Of a stretch of DNA of 64,000 nucleotides, positions 42,125 through 50,886 are shown piece by piece. The DNA is taken from the NCBI GenBank assembly GCA_050949885.1, contig JBMNGO010000002.1, forward strand, positions 310,001 to 374,000. Direction: 5' to 3'. The translations under genes were made by a program, and so were the position numbers. Numbering within the stretch: the stretch's first letter is position 1; each line of letters begins with the position of its first letter. The notes under the pieces were generated by a model. It made no database searches. It worked only from the letters and a program-made list of their open reading frames with translations, and was not told the DNA's origin. Origin of the DNA: JBMNGO01 sp050949885. GTDB lineage: Bacteria; Bacillota; Syntrophomonadia; Syntrophomonadales; Syntrophomonadaceae.

Positions 42125-43807
42125 ATGAATCCAATTGAAAATCTACAGGCTGTACTTAAGAGTGCTATTATTAATGCCCTTGAGGAGGCTAGAGAACAAA
42201 AGCTATTAAACTATAGCGAGTTACCTGAGTTTAATATAGAAATACCCCGGGAAAAACAGCATGGGGATTTTGCCTGTAATGTAGCCATGCTGTTAGCTCG
42301 CCAGGCACGAATGTCTCCCCGCCAGATAGCCGATTGTTTGGTAAAGCTAATAGAGAACCATCGTCCTGAACATTTGGATAAAATTGAAGTGGCGGGAGCA
42401 GGTTTTATAAACTTTTTTCTTAATAATCAGTGGCTCCTGCAAGTACCGCAGGTAGTTTATGATCTGGGTGACCAATATGGGTATTTAGGAGAAAGAAACC
42501 AGAAGGTACAGGTGGAGTTTGTCAGCGCTAATCCCACTGGAAATTTACATATGGGAAATGCGAGGGGGGGAGCTATTGGAGATACTTTAGCCAATATCCT
42601 TATGCGGGCCGGGTATTCTGTGGAACGGGAGTTCTATATAAATGATGCTGGTAATCAGATAGAACTATTTGCTGATTCCCTTTTTGTCCGATATCTACAA
42701 TTAAAAGGGGAAAAAGCAGAATTGCCTGAGAACGGCTATGCCGGACAGGATGTAGTTGACACTGTAAAAGAGATCATAGAAGAGTTCGACTCTGAAATTG
42801 CTATTCTTAAACCTGAAGAACAACGGAATCGACTGCTAAGTTATGCTTTGCAGAAAAGGATTGCCTACATTAGAGATACCTTACAGCGTTTTGGAATTTC
42901 TTATGATGTTTGGTTCAGTGAGAAAACCTTGCATGAATCCAAAAAAGTTGACCAGCTTATACAAATACTGAAGGAAAAAGGTTATATTTATGAACAAGAC
43001 GGAGCCCTATGGTTTAAGTCCAGTGCCTTTGGAGATGAAAAAGACGAGGTGATAAAGCGGGCCAATGGTCTGCCTACCTATTTTGCTGCAGATATTGCTT
43101 ATCACCAGGACAAATTTGCACGAGGTTTTGATTGGGTAATCAATATTTGGGGGGCTGACCATCACGGCCATGTAGCCAGAATGAAGGGCGCCATGGCGGC
43201 CTTAGGGATTGATCCGGACCGGCTGGACATTCTCCTGATGCAACTGGTAAGGCTTTACCGCAATGGAGAAATAGTCCGCATGTCCAAAAGAACCGGAACC
43301 ACTGTAACGCTGGATGAGTTGATTGATGAGGTGGGAAAGGATGCGGCCAGGTTCTTTTTTGTAATGCGCAGCCCGGACAGCCATCTGGATTTTGATCTGG
43401 AACTGGCTCGTCGGCAGAATCAGGAAAATCCGGTTTATTATGTACAGTACGCCCATGCCAGGATGTGCAGCATTTTCAGGCAGGCTGAAGCAGCCGGAAT
43501 TACGATGCCTCCGGTCGGTGAACTAGATCTTACCTTGCTGGCGGAGCCGGAAGAAATCGCCTTATTGAGAGCAATTGCCCAATTCCCCGAGGAAATTTCT
43601 ATAGCCGCCAGAACCATGGCACCACAGAGAATAGCCCGGTATGCGTTGGAATTGGCAGGTCTTTTCCATTCTTTTTATAATCGCCACCGGGTATTAAATG
43701 ACAACCAAGAGTTACAGAATGCAAGGTTATTGCTGATTTATGTTACCCGCCAGACATTGAAAAACGCTCTCAATACTTTGGGGGTCAGTGCGCCAGAACA
43801 TATGTAG
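42125..43807 (+). CDS. argS: Arginyl-tRNA synthetase
   Basis: ArgS charges tRNA-Arg. The 560-residue class I enzyme has the N-terminal Add-1 domain, the HIGH-type motif in FVSANPTGNLHMGNARGG (about residues 136-153), the KMSKS-like IVRMSKRTGTTV, and the C-terminal DALR anticodon-binding domain. ATG 42125 follows TAGGAGG. There is no T-box in the 81-base gap upstream. Confidence 0.97.
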   Translation: MNPIENLQAVLKSAIINALEEAREQKLLNYSELPEFNIEIPREKQHGDFACNVAMLLARQARMSPRQIADCLVKLIENHRPEHLDKIEVAGAGFINFFLNNQWLLQVPQVVYDLGDQYGYLGERNQKVQVEFVSANPTGNLHMGNARGGAIGDTLANILMRAGYSVEREFYINDAGNQIELFADSLFVRYLQLKGEKAELPENGYAGQDVVDTVKEIIEEFDSEIAILKPEEQRNRLLSYALQKRIAYIRDTLQRFGISYDVWFSEKTLHESKKVDQLIQILKEKGYIYEQDGALWFKSSAFGDEKDEVIKRANGLPTYFAADIAYHQDKFARGFDWVINIWGADHHGHVARMKGAMAALGIDPDRLDILLMQLVRLYRNGEIVRMSKRTGTTVTLDELIDEVGKDAARFFFVMRSPDSHLDFDLELARRQNQENPVYYVQYAHARMCSIFRQAEAAGITMPPVGELDLTLLAEPEEIALLRAIAQFPEEISIAARTMAPQRIARYALELAGLFHSFYNRHRVLNDNQELQNARLLLIYVTRQTLKNALNTLGVSAPEHM

Positions 43808-43819
43808 GAGGTAGGTTAG

Positions 43820-44056
43820 GTGAAAGGGAAAAAAAGTGAAGTGGATCTGGCTGTCGAAGTTTTGATGGCCAGGCAACAACCCGTGTATTTTCTTGACCTT
43901 ATTAAACAAGTGGCTCAAATGATGGGAAAAGATGATAGCCCAAGTACCATTGCCTCTATCCTCACCAGAATTAACCTGGACAACCGATTGGTATATCAAA
44001 AAGACGGCTACTGGTACTATGATAGCAACAAGATTCAACAGGGGGGAGAGCATTGA
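43820..44056 (+). CDS. rpoE: RNA polymerase delta subunit-like protein, short form
   Basis: Delta promotes RNA polymerase recycling in Firmicutes. This 78-residue protein is only the N-terminal HARE-HTH domain (EVDLAVEVLMARQQPVYFLDLIKQVAQMMGKDDSPSTIASILTRINLDNRLVYQKDGYWYY). The long acidic C-terminal tail of Bacillus delta (about 173 residues in total) is absent, with the stop reached directly. Gene order argS-rpoE-pyrG supports the name. It starts with GTG at 43820 after GGAGG. Confidence 0.82.
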   Translation: MKGKKSEVDLAVEVLMARQQPVYFLDLIKQVAQMMGKDDSPSTIASILTRINLDNRLVYQKDGYWYYDSNKIQQGGEH

Positions 44057-44685
44057 AAATAAGGTGGAGGGGCCATGCTTCGTTTCTAATAGAAACCAAC
44101 CAGTACAGAATTATTAGCGATCCTTTTGACAAAAACCTGGGTTATCCATTGGTCAGGGAAGAAGCTGACATTGTCACTGTAAGTCATGAACATTATGACC
44201 ATAATGCAGTAGAAACCATTTTAGGAAATCCGCAAATAATTAGGGGAACAGGGCGGTTTGCGTTAGCAGGAGCCGAAATTACTGGCTTTCCTTCCTTCCA
44301 TGATAAAAGTCAGGGAAAACAGCGGGGACCCAATACCATATATAAAATTGTGGCCGAGGGATTAAGTGTTGTCCACTTGGGAGATTTAGGAGATATCTTA
44401 AACCGCCAGCAAATTGATGAAATCGGAAATGTAGACATTCTTCTTATACCTGTGGGAGGGGTCTTTACCATTAATGGGGAGGAGGCTTGGGAGTTGGTTA
44501 ACCTAATCAAGCCCCAGGTTACTATTCCTATGCACTTTAATACTTCCCACTTATCCTTTGACCTGCTTCCGGTAGAAAATTTTAGCCAAAAGTTTGATAA
44601 AGTTGTAAAGATGCCTTTATTAGAAGTAAATCTGCAGAATATTAAGGAAAAACCAGCCGTAGTTGTTTTAGATTATTTGTTCTAG
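44053..44685 (+). CDS. MBL-fold metal-dependent hydrolase
   Basis: This 210-residue protein of the metallo-beta-lactamase fold is close to the UPF0173/L-ascorbate-lactonase-like group. It has the metal motif in VTVSHEHYDHNAVE (HxHxDH), the downstream His in PSFHDKSQGKQRGPNT, the Asp in VVHLGDLGDIL and the C-terminal His in IPMHFNTSH. Its substrate is unknown. The TTG at 44053 follows GGGGGGAG and overlaps the rpoE stop by four bases. Confidence 0.9.
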   Translation: MKIRWRGHASFLIETNQYRIISDPFDKNLGYPLVREEADIVTVSHEHYDHNAVETILGNPQIIRGTGRFALAGAEITGFPSFHDKSQGKQRGPNTIYKIVAEGLSVVHLGDLGDILNRQQIDEIGNVDILLIPVGGVFTINGEEAWELVNLIKPQVTIPMHFNTSHLSFDLLPVENFSQKFDKVVKMPLLEVNLQNIKEKPAVVVLDYLF

Positions 44686-44691
44686 TTGACC

Positions 44692-44720
44692 TTGACAGAC
44701 CAGGGGAGTTAAAATTCAAT
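44692..44720 (+). promoter_or_regulatory. Candidate sigma-A promoter for pyrG
   Basis: TTGACA (44692-44697), 17 bases, TTCAAT (44715-44720). The -35 is perfect, and the -10 matches 4 of 6 of TATAAT. The initiation region then reads GATTGGGG. Confidence 0.6.
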
Positions 44721-44757
44721 AGATTGGGGTTTTAATGAAGAAAGAGAGGAGCCAGAG

Positions 44758-46350
44758 GTGACCAAATATATTTTTATTACTGGCGGGGTTGTATCTTCGC
44801 TAGGTAAAGGCATTACTGCAGCTTCTTTAGGACGCCTGCTAAAGAGTCGGGGATTAAAAGTATCTCTACAAAAATTTGATCCTTATATAAATGTTGATCC
44901 CGGTACCATGAGCCCCTATCAGCATGGGGAAGTTTATGTAACTGAAGACGGGGCCGAGACCGATTTGGATGTTGGCCACTATGAAAGATTTGTTGATGAA
45001 AACCTTTCGCGGCATGCCAACTGCACTACCGGAAGAATATACCAGGCGGTTTTGGATAAGGAGAGAAGGGGTGACTATCTGGGGCAGACGGTTCAGGTAA
45101 TTCCCCATATTACCAATGAAATCAAAGACCGGGTTACCTTAATCGAGAGGGAAGCTAAACCTGATGTGGTAATAACAGAGATTGGTGGAACTGTTGGTGA
45201 CATTGAATCTCTTCCTTTCTTGGAAGCTATCCGCCAACTAAAAGTCGAACTGGGGAGAGACCACGTAATGTACATCCATGTTACCCTGGTTCCTTATATT
45301 AAAGCGGCGGGAGAACTAAAGACTAAACCCACCCAGCACAGCGTAAAAGAACTGCGCAGCATAGGGATCCAACCCGATATTTTGGTGTGCCGAACCGAAA
45401 AAGACCTTTCTGAAGATTTAAGAGCTAAGATTGCCTTGTTCTGTGATGTGGACAGGGAAGCGGTTATTCAATTAAAAGACGCTAATTCAATTTATGAAGT
45501 GCCTCTTATGCTGGCCCAGGAAAGGTTGGACAAAGAGGTAATAAAGCGGCTGGGTTTGCGCTGCCAGGAAGCTGACCTGGAAGAATGGCGAGAATTGGTA
45601 GGCAGGATACGTTCCCTGGATAAAAAGGTAACAGTTGCCTTGGTAGGGAAATATGTTGAACTGCCTGATGCTTATCTGAGTATTGTTGAAGCACTTAACC
45701 ATGCAGGTTTTTATTTCCATAGTGAGGTAAATATTAGATGGGTTTATGCTGAGCAGATTGAAAAGGATGGAGCTGATCAACTGCTGGCCGGAGTAGACGC
45801 TATCCTGGTGCCGGGCGGCTTTGGTGAAAGGGGTATAGAGGGAAAAATTGCTACAGCCAAATATGCGCGAGATAAGAAAATCCCTTATCTTGGGATTTGT
45901 TTGGGTATGCAGTGTGCAGTAATAGAATTTGCCCGCAATGTATGCAAATTGAAGGGAGCCAACAGTATAGAATTTGATTTCCACACTCCGTTCCCAGTGG
46001 TACACCTGATGCCTGAGCAAGAAACAGTAGTTAAAAAAGGTGGAACCATGCGGCTTGGTGTATATCCCTGCTGTTTGGCGGAAGGAACCCGAGTCAGACA
46101 GGAATATAATACTAGCTTGGTAAATGAGCGTCATCGCCACCGATATGAAATAAATAATGAATATAGGCAGATTCTGGAAGAAAACGGAATGGTTATTAGC
46201 GGTTTTTCCCCTGATGGGAAACTGGTAGAAGTAGTCGAAATAAAGGATCATCCGTGGTTTGTTGGGTGCCAATTCCATCCTGAATACAAATCTCGCCCCA
46301 ATCGTCCGCATCCGCTTTTTATTGGACTTATCAAAAATGCCCTGAAATAA
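44758..46350 (+). CDS. pyrG: CTP synthase
   Basis: CTP synthase makes CTP from UTP using glutamine. The 530-residue enzyme has the synthetase domain (FITGGVVSSLGKGITAASLGRLL, with VDPGTMSPYQHGEVYVTEDGAETDLD and EIGGTVGDIES) and the glutamine amidotransferase domain with the nucleophile Cys in YLGICLGMQCAVIEF and the C-terminal HPEYKSRP. It starts with GTG at 44758. Length is standard. Confidence 0.98.
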   Translation: MTKYIFITGGVVSSLGKGITAASLGRLLKSRGLKVSLQKFDPYINVDPGTMSPYQHGEVYVTEDGAETDLDVGHYERFVDENLSRHANCTTGRIYQAVLDKERRGDYLGQTVQVIPHITNEIKDRVTLIEREAKPDVVITEIGGTVGDIESLPFLEAIRQLKVELGRDHVMYIHVTLVPYIKAAGELKTKPTQHSVKELRSIGIQPDILVCRTEKDLSEDLRAKIALFCDVDREAVIQLKDANSIYEVPLMLAQERLDKEVIKRLGLRCQEADLEEWRELVGRIRSLDKKVTVALVGKYVELPDAYLSIVEALNHAGFYFHSEVNIRWVYAEQIEKDGADQLLAGVDAILVPGGFGERGIEGKIATAKYARDKKIPYLGICLGMQCAVIEFARNVCKLKGANSIEFDFHTPFPVVHLMPEQETVVKKGGTMRLGVYPCCLAEGTRVRQEYNTSLVNERHRHRYEINNEYRQILEENGMVISGFSPDGKLVEVVEIKDHPWFVGCQFHPEYKSRPNRPHPLFIGLIKNALK

Positions 46351-46377
46351 TAATAAGGAACTACAGGCTGAAATGTG

Positions 46378-46431
46378 ATAGGACGATTCCAGATTGAGCA
46401 AAAAACAAATTACAACTGGAATCGTTCCTAT
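46378..46431. other. Long imperfect inverted repeat (stem-loop)
   Basis: ATAGGA plus CGATTCCAG (46378-46392) pairs with CTGGAATCG and TCCTAT (46416-46431), 15 base pairs with a single bulged T, around a 23-base A-rich loop. No T-run follows, so it is not a standard terminator. It lies between pyrG and the FemAB-type gene. Confidence 0.7.
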
Positions 46432-46499
46432 TAACCATTTGAATATATATACTGGTATTATTGGCAATAATAACAGAGAAAATCAAATTGGAGAGAAGA

Positions 46500-47552
46500 A
46501 TGCTTAAGACCAGGTTGATAGATGAGAAGGAAAAAGAAAGTTTCAATAAATTTATAGCTTCGCATCCCAAGGGGCATTTTCTGCAGATTTGGGAATGGGG
46601 ACAGGTAAAAAGGCATACTGGGTGGGAACCTCTTTATTTAATACTGGAAGAGGATGAGGTTATTAAAGGCAGCATGCTTTTGCTAAAGAGAGCTTTGCCT
46701 ACTCCAGGTATAAAGCGGTGCATACTTTATTCTCCACGGGGTCCGGTAGTTGATATCAACCAGAAGGAATACTTGGGTGCTTTGTTGGCAGGAGTAAAGA
46801 AGGTTGCCAGGGAGCATAAAGCCATCTTTTTAAAAATTGATCCTGATATTCCCCGAGAAAACGGGCACTTTGCTCGGCAGCTGGGCGAATTGGGTTTTAT
46901 TAAGAATGAAACAGGTCAAGATTTTGGAGGGGTTCAGCCTGTTTTTGTTTTTCGCCTGGATATCACTCCATCTGAGGAACAGCTTTTGGCTAATATGCAT
47001 TCTAAAACCCGCTATAATATCCGGCTGGCTGCAAGAAAAGGAGTAAAAGTCAGGGTAGCTGAAAATATTGAGGACTTAAAAATCTTTTATGCCATCCTTT
47101 GCGAAACAGCCAAAAGAGACCAATTTTTGGTGAGAAACTTTAATTACTTTCAGTGGATATGGGATTATATGGTGCAAAAGGGGTATGCTCAGGTATTTTT
47201 AGCCGAATATGAAGGACAGGCAGTATCCGCTGCTCTGGCTATGGTACTGGGAAAAAAGGCCTGGTATCTTTATGGGGCTTCAAGTAATGAGCATCGCAAT
47301 GTAATGCCCAACTACTTGATTCAATGGGAAATGATCAAATGGGCAGGGCGACAGGGATGTACTTTGTATGATTTTCGCGGGGTATCAGGCAACCTTGATG
47401 AAAATAACCCGTTGTACGGGCTTTACCGTTTTAAGAAAGGATTTAATGGAGAATTAGTAGAATTTGTAGGGGAATGGGACATGGTATTTTCCCGGTGGTT
47501 CTACTGGTTGTGGCAAAAAGTACTGCCCCTTTACCAGAAAAAAAGCCGGTGA
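46500..47552 (+). CDS. FemAB-type aminoacyltransferase / GNAT-fold protein
   Basis: This 350-residue protein resembles the FemABX family, which adds amino acids from aminoacyl-tRNA to peptidoglycan precursors. Features: LQIWEWGQVKRHTGWEPLYLIL near the start, TPGIKRCILYSPRGPVVD in the middle and MHSKTRYNIRLAARKGVKV, typical of FemAB domain 2, with GKKAWYLYGASSNEHRNVMPNYLIQWEMIKWA near the end. The lipid/peptidoglycan substrate is inferred from family. ATG 46500 follows GGAGAG; a TTG at 46461 would extend it by 13 residues. It is followed by alr, another cell-wall gene. Confidence 0.85.
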   Translation: MLKTRLIDEKEKESFNKFIASHPKGHFLQIWEWGQVKRHTGWEPLYLILEEDEVIKGSMLLLKRALPTPGIKRCILYSPRGPVVDINQKEYLGALLAGVKKVAREHKAIFLKIDPDIPRENGHFARQLGELGFIKNETGQDFGGVQPVFVFRLDITPSEEQLLANMHSKTRYNIRLAARKGVKVRVAENIEDLKIFYAILCETAKRDQFLVRNFNYFQWIWDYMVQKGYAQVFLAEYEGQAVSAALAMVLGKKAWYLYGASSNEHRNVMPNYLIQWEMIKWAGRQGCTLYDFRGVSGNLDENNPLYGLYRFKKGFNGELVEFVGEWDMVFSRWFYWLWQKVLPLYQKKSR

Positions 47553-47627
47553 GGCAGCTCCGGTTGGTGTTAGGTTCTATATAGCTATGGGCGCATGATT
47601 AGATGCCGCATTTTGGAGGGCTCTACT

Positions 47628-48791
47628 GTGTTCGGGAATATGGATAAATGGATTGAAATAGATGCCGAAATTCTGAAGAAAAACCTTAAATCAGTGAAAA
47701 ACCGCCTTAAGCCAGAGACTAAACTAATTGCCGTTCTGAAAGCTGACGCCTACGGCCAAGGGGCTGTGGAGGCGGCCCGGGTATTTAGCGCCCAAGGTGT
47801 AGATTATTTTGCTGTAGCCTTTCTGCATGAAGCCCTGGAACTTAGAATGAACGGCATATCTGATAGTATTATTATCTTTACTCCGCTTAGTAACAGAGAG
47901 CAGGTAGAGGAAGCAGCTGATCACGATTTTATTATAACTCTGGACTCCTATGCTAATTATCAACTCCTTCAGAAATTAAATCTAAGGGGAGGAAAATTGC
48001 GGGTACACCTAAAAATCGATACCGGATTGGGCAGATTTGGCTTCCAGCCGGAAGAAATTCTGGAGGTAGCCCCGGTATTAAAAAACAACTCTGATATATA
48101 CGTAGAAGGTATTTATACGCATATGGCCAGTGCTGGAAATAAAAATCCATCATATACGGAAAAACAGTTCAACAAATTTATCAAGACTATTAACAACCTG
48201 GAAGCGATGGGATTTACGTTTAAAATGAAGCATTGTGCTAATAGCGCAGTTTTCCTCAAGTATCCTCATATGCATCTGGATGCAGTAAGGTTAGGAACAT
48301 TGTTGTCAGGGCAATATCCTGTAGGAGATTTTTCCCGTGACCTGGATATTGCTGACCCCTATAAATTCAAGACCCGGGTAATTTCGGTGAGGACGGTAAA
48401 AAAAGGGGAATATTTAGGATATTATGGCACTTATCGAGCCCAAAAATGGGCGCAGATTGCTGTTATTCCGGTGGGTTTTAACGATGGGCTGGGAGTCGAA
48501 GTGGCTAACCGGCCAATTAATTTTATAGATCTGGTTAAGAAAATAATAAAAATGGTTTTAGCTTATTATAATGTACCAAAATTCATGCTCCAAGTAAGAA
48601 TAAAGGGCCAGGAGTATCCTGTACGAGGAAAGATTTTTATGCAAATGGCACTAATCGAAGTTCCTTTGGAAGCTGATATAAAAGTAGGAGATGAAGTTGA
48701 GGTTCCTGTAATAAAGACTCTGGCGGATTCCCGCATTGCCAAAAAATACGTTTTTGCGGCAAAATCCGGCAAATGGAAAACCGGAGTTTGA
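47628..48791 (+). CDS. alr: Alanine racemase-like PLP enzyme, divergent
   Basis: Alanine racemase supplies D-alanine for the wall. The 387-residue product has the PLP lysine in LIAVLKADAYGQGA (about 38) and the tyrosine region LGYYGTYRAQKW with VIPVGFNDGLGVE. The usual GRxxMDQ segment near the C-terminus is replaced by GKIFMQMALIEV, lacking the conserved Asp, and an insert (about 20 residues, VKKIIKMVLAYYNV) precedes it. It may be a racemase of altered specificity or a paralogue. GTG 47628 is taken because GGAGGG is 7 bases away. Confidence 0.78.
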   Translation: MFGNMDKWIEIDAEILKKNLKSVKNRLKPETKLIAVLKADAYGQGAVEAARVFSAQGVDYFAVAFLHEALELRMNGISDSIIIFTPLSNREQVEEAADHDFIITLDSYANYQLLQKLNLRGGKLRVHLKIDTGLGRFGFQPEEILEVAPVLKNNSDIYVEGIYTHMASAGNKNPSYTEKQFNKFIKTINNLEAMGFTFKMKHCANSAVFLKYPHMHLDAVRLGTLLSGQYPVGDFSRDLDIADPYKFKTRVISVRTVKKGEYLGYYGTYRAQKWAQIAVIPVGFNDGLGVEVANRPINFIDLVKKIIKMVLAYYNVPKFMLQVRIKGQEYPVRGKIFMQMALIEVPLEADIKVGDEVEVPVIKTLADSRIAKKYVFAAKSGKWKTGV

Positions 48792-48859
48792 TGGTCTAAA
48801 TGATCCTAGTAAACAATGAAGATTGTTCTTCCGCCGCCCATTGGCAAGATCCAGCCCCG

Positions 48860-48887
48860 GCAGGAAATCATCATTAAAGTGTAGAAT
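48860..48887 (+). promoter_or_regulatory. sigma-H promoter for the spo0F-like gene
   Basis: GCAGGAAAT (48860-48868), 12 bases, GTAGAAT (48881-48887). This fits the sigma-H consensus RNAGGAWWW-N11-12-RNNGAAT at every defined position. In Bacillus subtilis spo0F is transcribed from a sigma-H promoter. The ATG of the Spo0F-like gene is about 32 bases further on. Confidence 0.75.
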
Positions 48888-48919
48888 GTCTGGTAAATAA
48901 TGTCTCGGAGGGTTGCAGT

Positions 48920-49300
48920 ATGGTTAACAAAATATTGATAGTAGATGATCAAAAAGGAGTCCGCCGGCTTCTGGAGGAACTTTTTAAAAAGCAGGATTGG
49001 CAGGTTTATATTGCTTGTGATGGAAAAGAAGCTGTTGATAAGGCCAGGGAATGTTTACCGGATATTATTCTGATGGATATGAAAATGCCTAATATGAACG
49101 GCTTGGAAGCGTCTAATGCTATATTGAAGGAAACACCGGATGCTGCTATTGTTATGATGACTGCTTACGGGGAAATGGATGTTGTAAATAAAGCTTTGGA
49201 AGTTGGGGTCAGAAGGTGTATTACGAAACCTTTTGACATTATGGCATTGGTTAAAATAATAAATGAACTAATGCTAGGAAAAAATACCAACAAGGGGTGA
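48920..49300 (+). CDS. spo0F: Spo0F-like single-domain response regulator
   Basis: Spo0F relays phosphate from sporulation kinases to Spo0B/Spo0A in Bacillus. The 126-residue receiver has the acidic pair ILIVDDQKGVRRLL, the phospho-acceptor Asp in IILMDMKMPNMNG, the Thr in VMMTAYGE and the Lys in ITKPFD. Position directly before fba and tal matches Bacillus spo0F-fbaA-ywjH, and the sigma-H promoter supports the name. Clostridia often lack the full phosphorelay, so the partner is not known. ATG 48920 follows CGGAGGG. Confidence 0.88.
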   Translation: MVNKILIVDDQKGVRRLLEELFKKQDWQVYIACDGKEAVDKARECLPDIILMDMKMPNMNGLEASNAILKETPDAAIVMMTAYGEMDVVNKALEVGVRRCITKPFDIMALVKIINELMLGKNTNKG

Positions 49301-49306
49301 TATAGG

Positions 49307-50161
49307 ATGGCATTAGTACCAGTCCATGATTTGTTGATGGCTGCAGACCAAGAGGGGTATGCAGTAGGAGCCTTCAATGCCAACAACATGGAGATTGTTC
49401 AGGCAATAATTGAAGCTGCCGAATTGGAAAAAGCTCCGGTGATAATGCAAGCTAGCCAGGGAGCCATAAAGTATGCTGGGTTGGAATACATTACTGCCTT
49501 GGTAAAGATAGCCGCCCAAACCAAAAAGGTGCCGGTGGGGCTTCATCTTGATCATGGAACCAGCTTTAGTGAGATAGTAAGGTGTATCAGAAGCGGTTTC
49601 AGCTCAGTTATGTATGATGGTTCAAAGCTTCCTTTGGCCGAAAACATCGCCATGACCAAGAAAGTACTTGAAATTGCAGACCCAATTAATGTATCGGTTG
49701 AAGCTGAACTGGGCAAAATAGGCGGAACAGAGGATAATATTCATGTCAGCGAAAAAGAGGCCATGTATACTGATCCTGAAGAAGCTAGATTTTTTGTAGA
49801 ACAAACTGGTGTAAAAAGCCTGGCTGTTGCTATCGGAACTGCTCATGGGCAGTATAAAGGAGAGCCCCAACTGGATTTTGACCGTTTGGCCAAGATAAAA
49901 TCTTTGGTCAATATTCCTATTGTTCTGCATGGATCCTCCGGGGTTCCTGATGAGGCTATTAAGAAAGCCATAAAATTAGGCGTTTGCAAAGTTAATATTG
50001 ACACTAATATTAGGGAGGCTTTTGTTGCCGAGATGCGCCGGGTCCTTGATGCTTCCCCGGATGAGATTGATCCCAGAAAAATATTAGGTCCTGCCCGGGA
50101 GGCGGTGGTAGGAGTAATTCGGCAAAAAATTAGGGTGTTTGGCAGTTCAGGAAAGGCCTAA
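49307..50161 (+). CDS. fba: Class II fructose-1,6-bisphosphate aldolase
   Basis: FBA splits fructose bisphosphate in glycolysis and runs in reverse in gluconeogenesis. The 284-residue class II (zinc) enzyme has GLHLDHGTSF (zinc/catalytic region), VEAELGKIGGTED, LAVAIGTAHGQYKGEP and IVLHGSSGVPDEAIKKAIKLGVCKVNIDTN. It starts at ATG 49307 six bases after the Spo0F-like stop, with AAGGGGTG upstream. Confidence 0.97.
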   Translation: MALVPVHDLLMAADQEGYAVGAFNANNMEIVQAIIEAAELEKAPVIMQASQGAIKYAGLEYITALVKIAAQTKKVPVGLHLDHGTSFSEIVRCIRSGFSSVMYDGSKLPLAENIAMTKKVLEIADPINVSVEAELGKIGGTEDNIHVSEKEAMYTDPEEARFFVEQTGVKSLAVAIGTAHGQYKGEPQLDFDRLAKIKSLVNIPIVLHGSSGVPDEAIKKAIKLGVCKVNIDTNIREAFVAEMRRVLDASPDEIDPRKILGPAREAVVGVIRQKIRVFGSSGKA

Positions 50162-50221
50162 ATAGGCAGTAGGGGCCATTATAGGACAGACAATTGCACT
50201 AAACAGGGGGTGTGATGCCTT

Positions 50222-50863
50222 TTGCAAATTTTTATAGATTCTGCTAACATTGAGGAAATCAATGAAATTAACAGTATGGGTTTTCTGTCTGGAGTTACTA
50301 CCAATCCTACTCTGGTTGCCAAGGAAAAACGCGATTATCATCAAGTAATAAGAGAAATATGCAGTATTGTAAATGGTCCTGTAAGTGCTGAAGTAATTAG
50401 TATGGATTACCATTCCATGATCAGAGAAGGTCAGGATTTAGCCGCAATACATTCTAATGTAGTTATAAAAGTTCCCGTAACCGAAACTGGTTTAAAAGTC
50501 ATACGTACGTTTAAGGATATGGGCATTCCCACTAACGCCACCCTGGTTTTTTCTGCCAGCCAGGCATTATTAGCTGCTCGTGCTGGTGCCAGGTATGTTA
50601 GTCCTTTTATCGGCCGGGTTGATGATACCAGCAATGATGGCTTGCGTCTGTTGAGTGACTTAGTGGCGATCTTTTCCCAATATGAGATGGAAACCGAGAT
50701 AATCGCCGCTAGTATCAGGCATCCTATGCACGTTGTAGATTCCGCTAAACTTGGTTCACATATTGCAACCATTCCTTACAAGATTATCAAGGAAATAATC
50801 AAGCATCCCTTGACTGATGCAGGAATAGAACGTTTCTTAAGTGACTGGAAAAAGGCTTTTTAG
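50222..50863 (+). CDS. tal: Transaldolase / fructose-6-phosphate aldolase family
   Basis: A 213-residue small transaldolase of the TalC/FSA group. The Schiff-base Lys lies in NVVIKVPVTETGLKVI, with the signature FIDSANIEEI at the start, GVTTNPTL, VSPFIGRVDD and IIAASIRHPMHV. Small TalC enzymes usually work in the non-oxidative pentose phosphate pathway. It starts with TTG at 50222 after AGGGGGTG. Confidence 0.93.
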   Translation: MQIFIDSANIEEINEINSMGFLSGVTTNPTLVAKEKRDYHQVIREICSIVNGPVSAEVISMDYHSMIREGQDLAAIHSNVVIKVPVTETGLKVIRTFKDMGIPTNATLVFSASQALLAARAGARYVSPFIGRVDDTSNDGLRLLSDLVAIFSQYEMETEIIAASIRHPMHVVDSAKLGSHIATIPYKIIKEIIKHPLTDAGIERFLSDWKKAF

Positions 50864-50886
50864 CTATTAGGGATGGGGGGAGAGAA

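Noticed and set aside
44700..44757. Possible pyrG attenuator leader like that of Bacillus
   Set aside because: The predicted leader is only about 30 bases with no terminator hairpin, although it contains a GGGG run.
45487..46467. 326-codon minus-strand frame opposite pyrG
   Set aside because: It lies antisense to the strongly conserved pyrG and encodes no recognisable protein.
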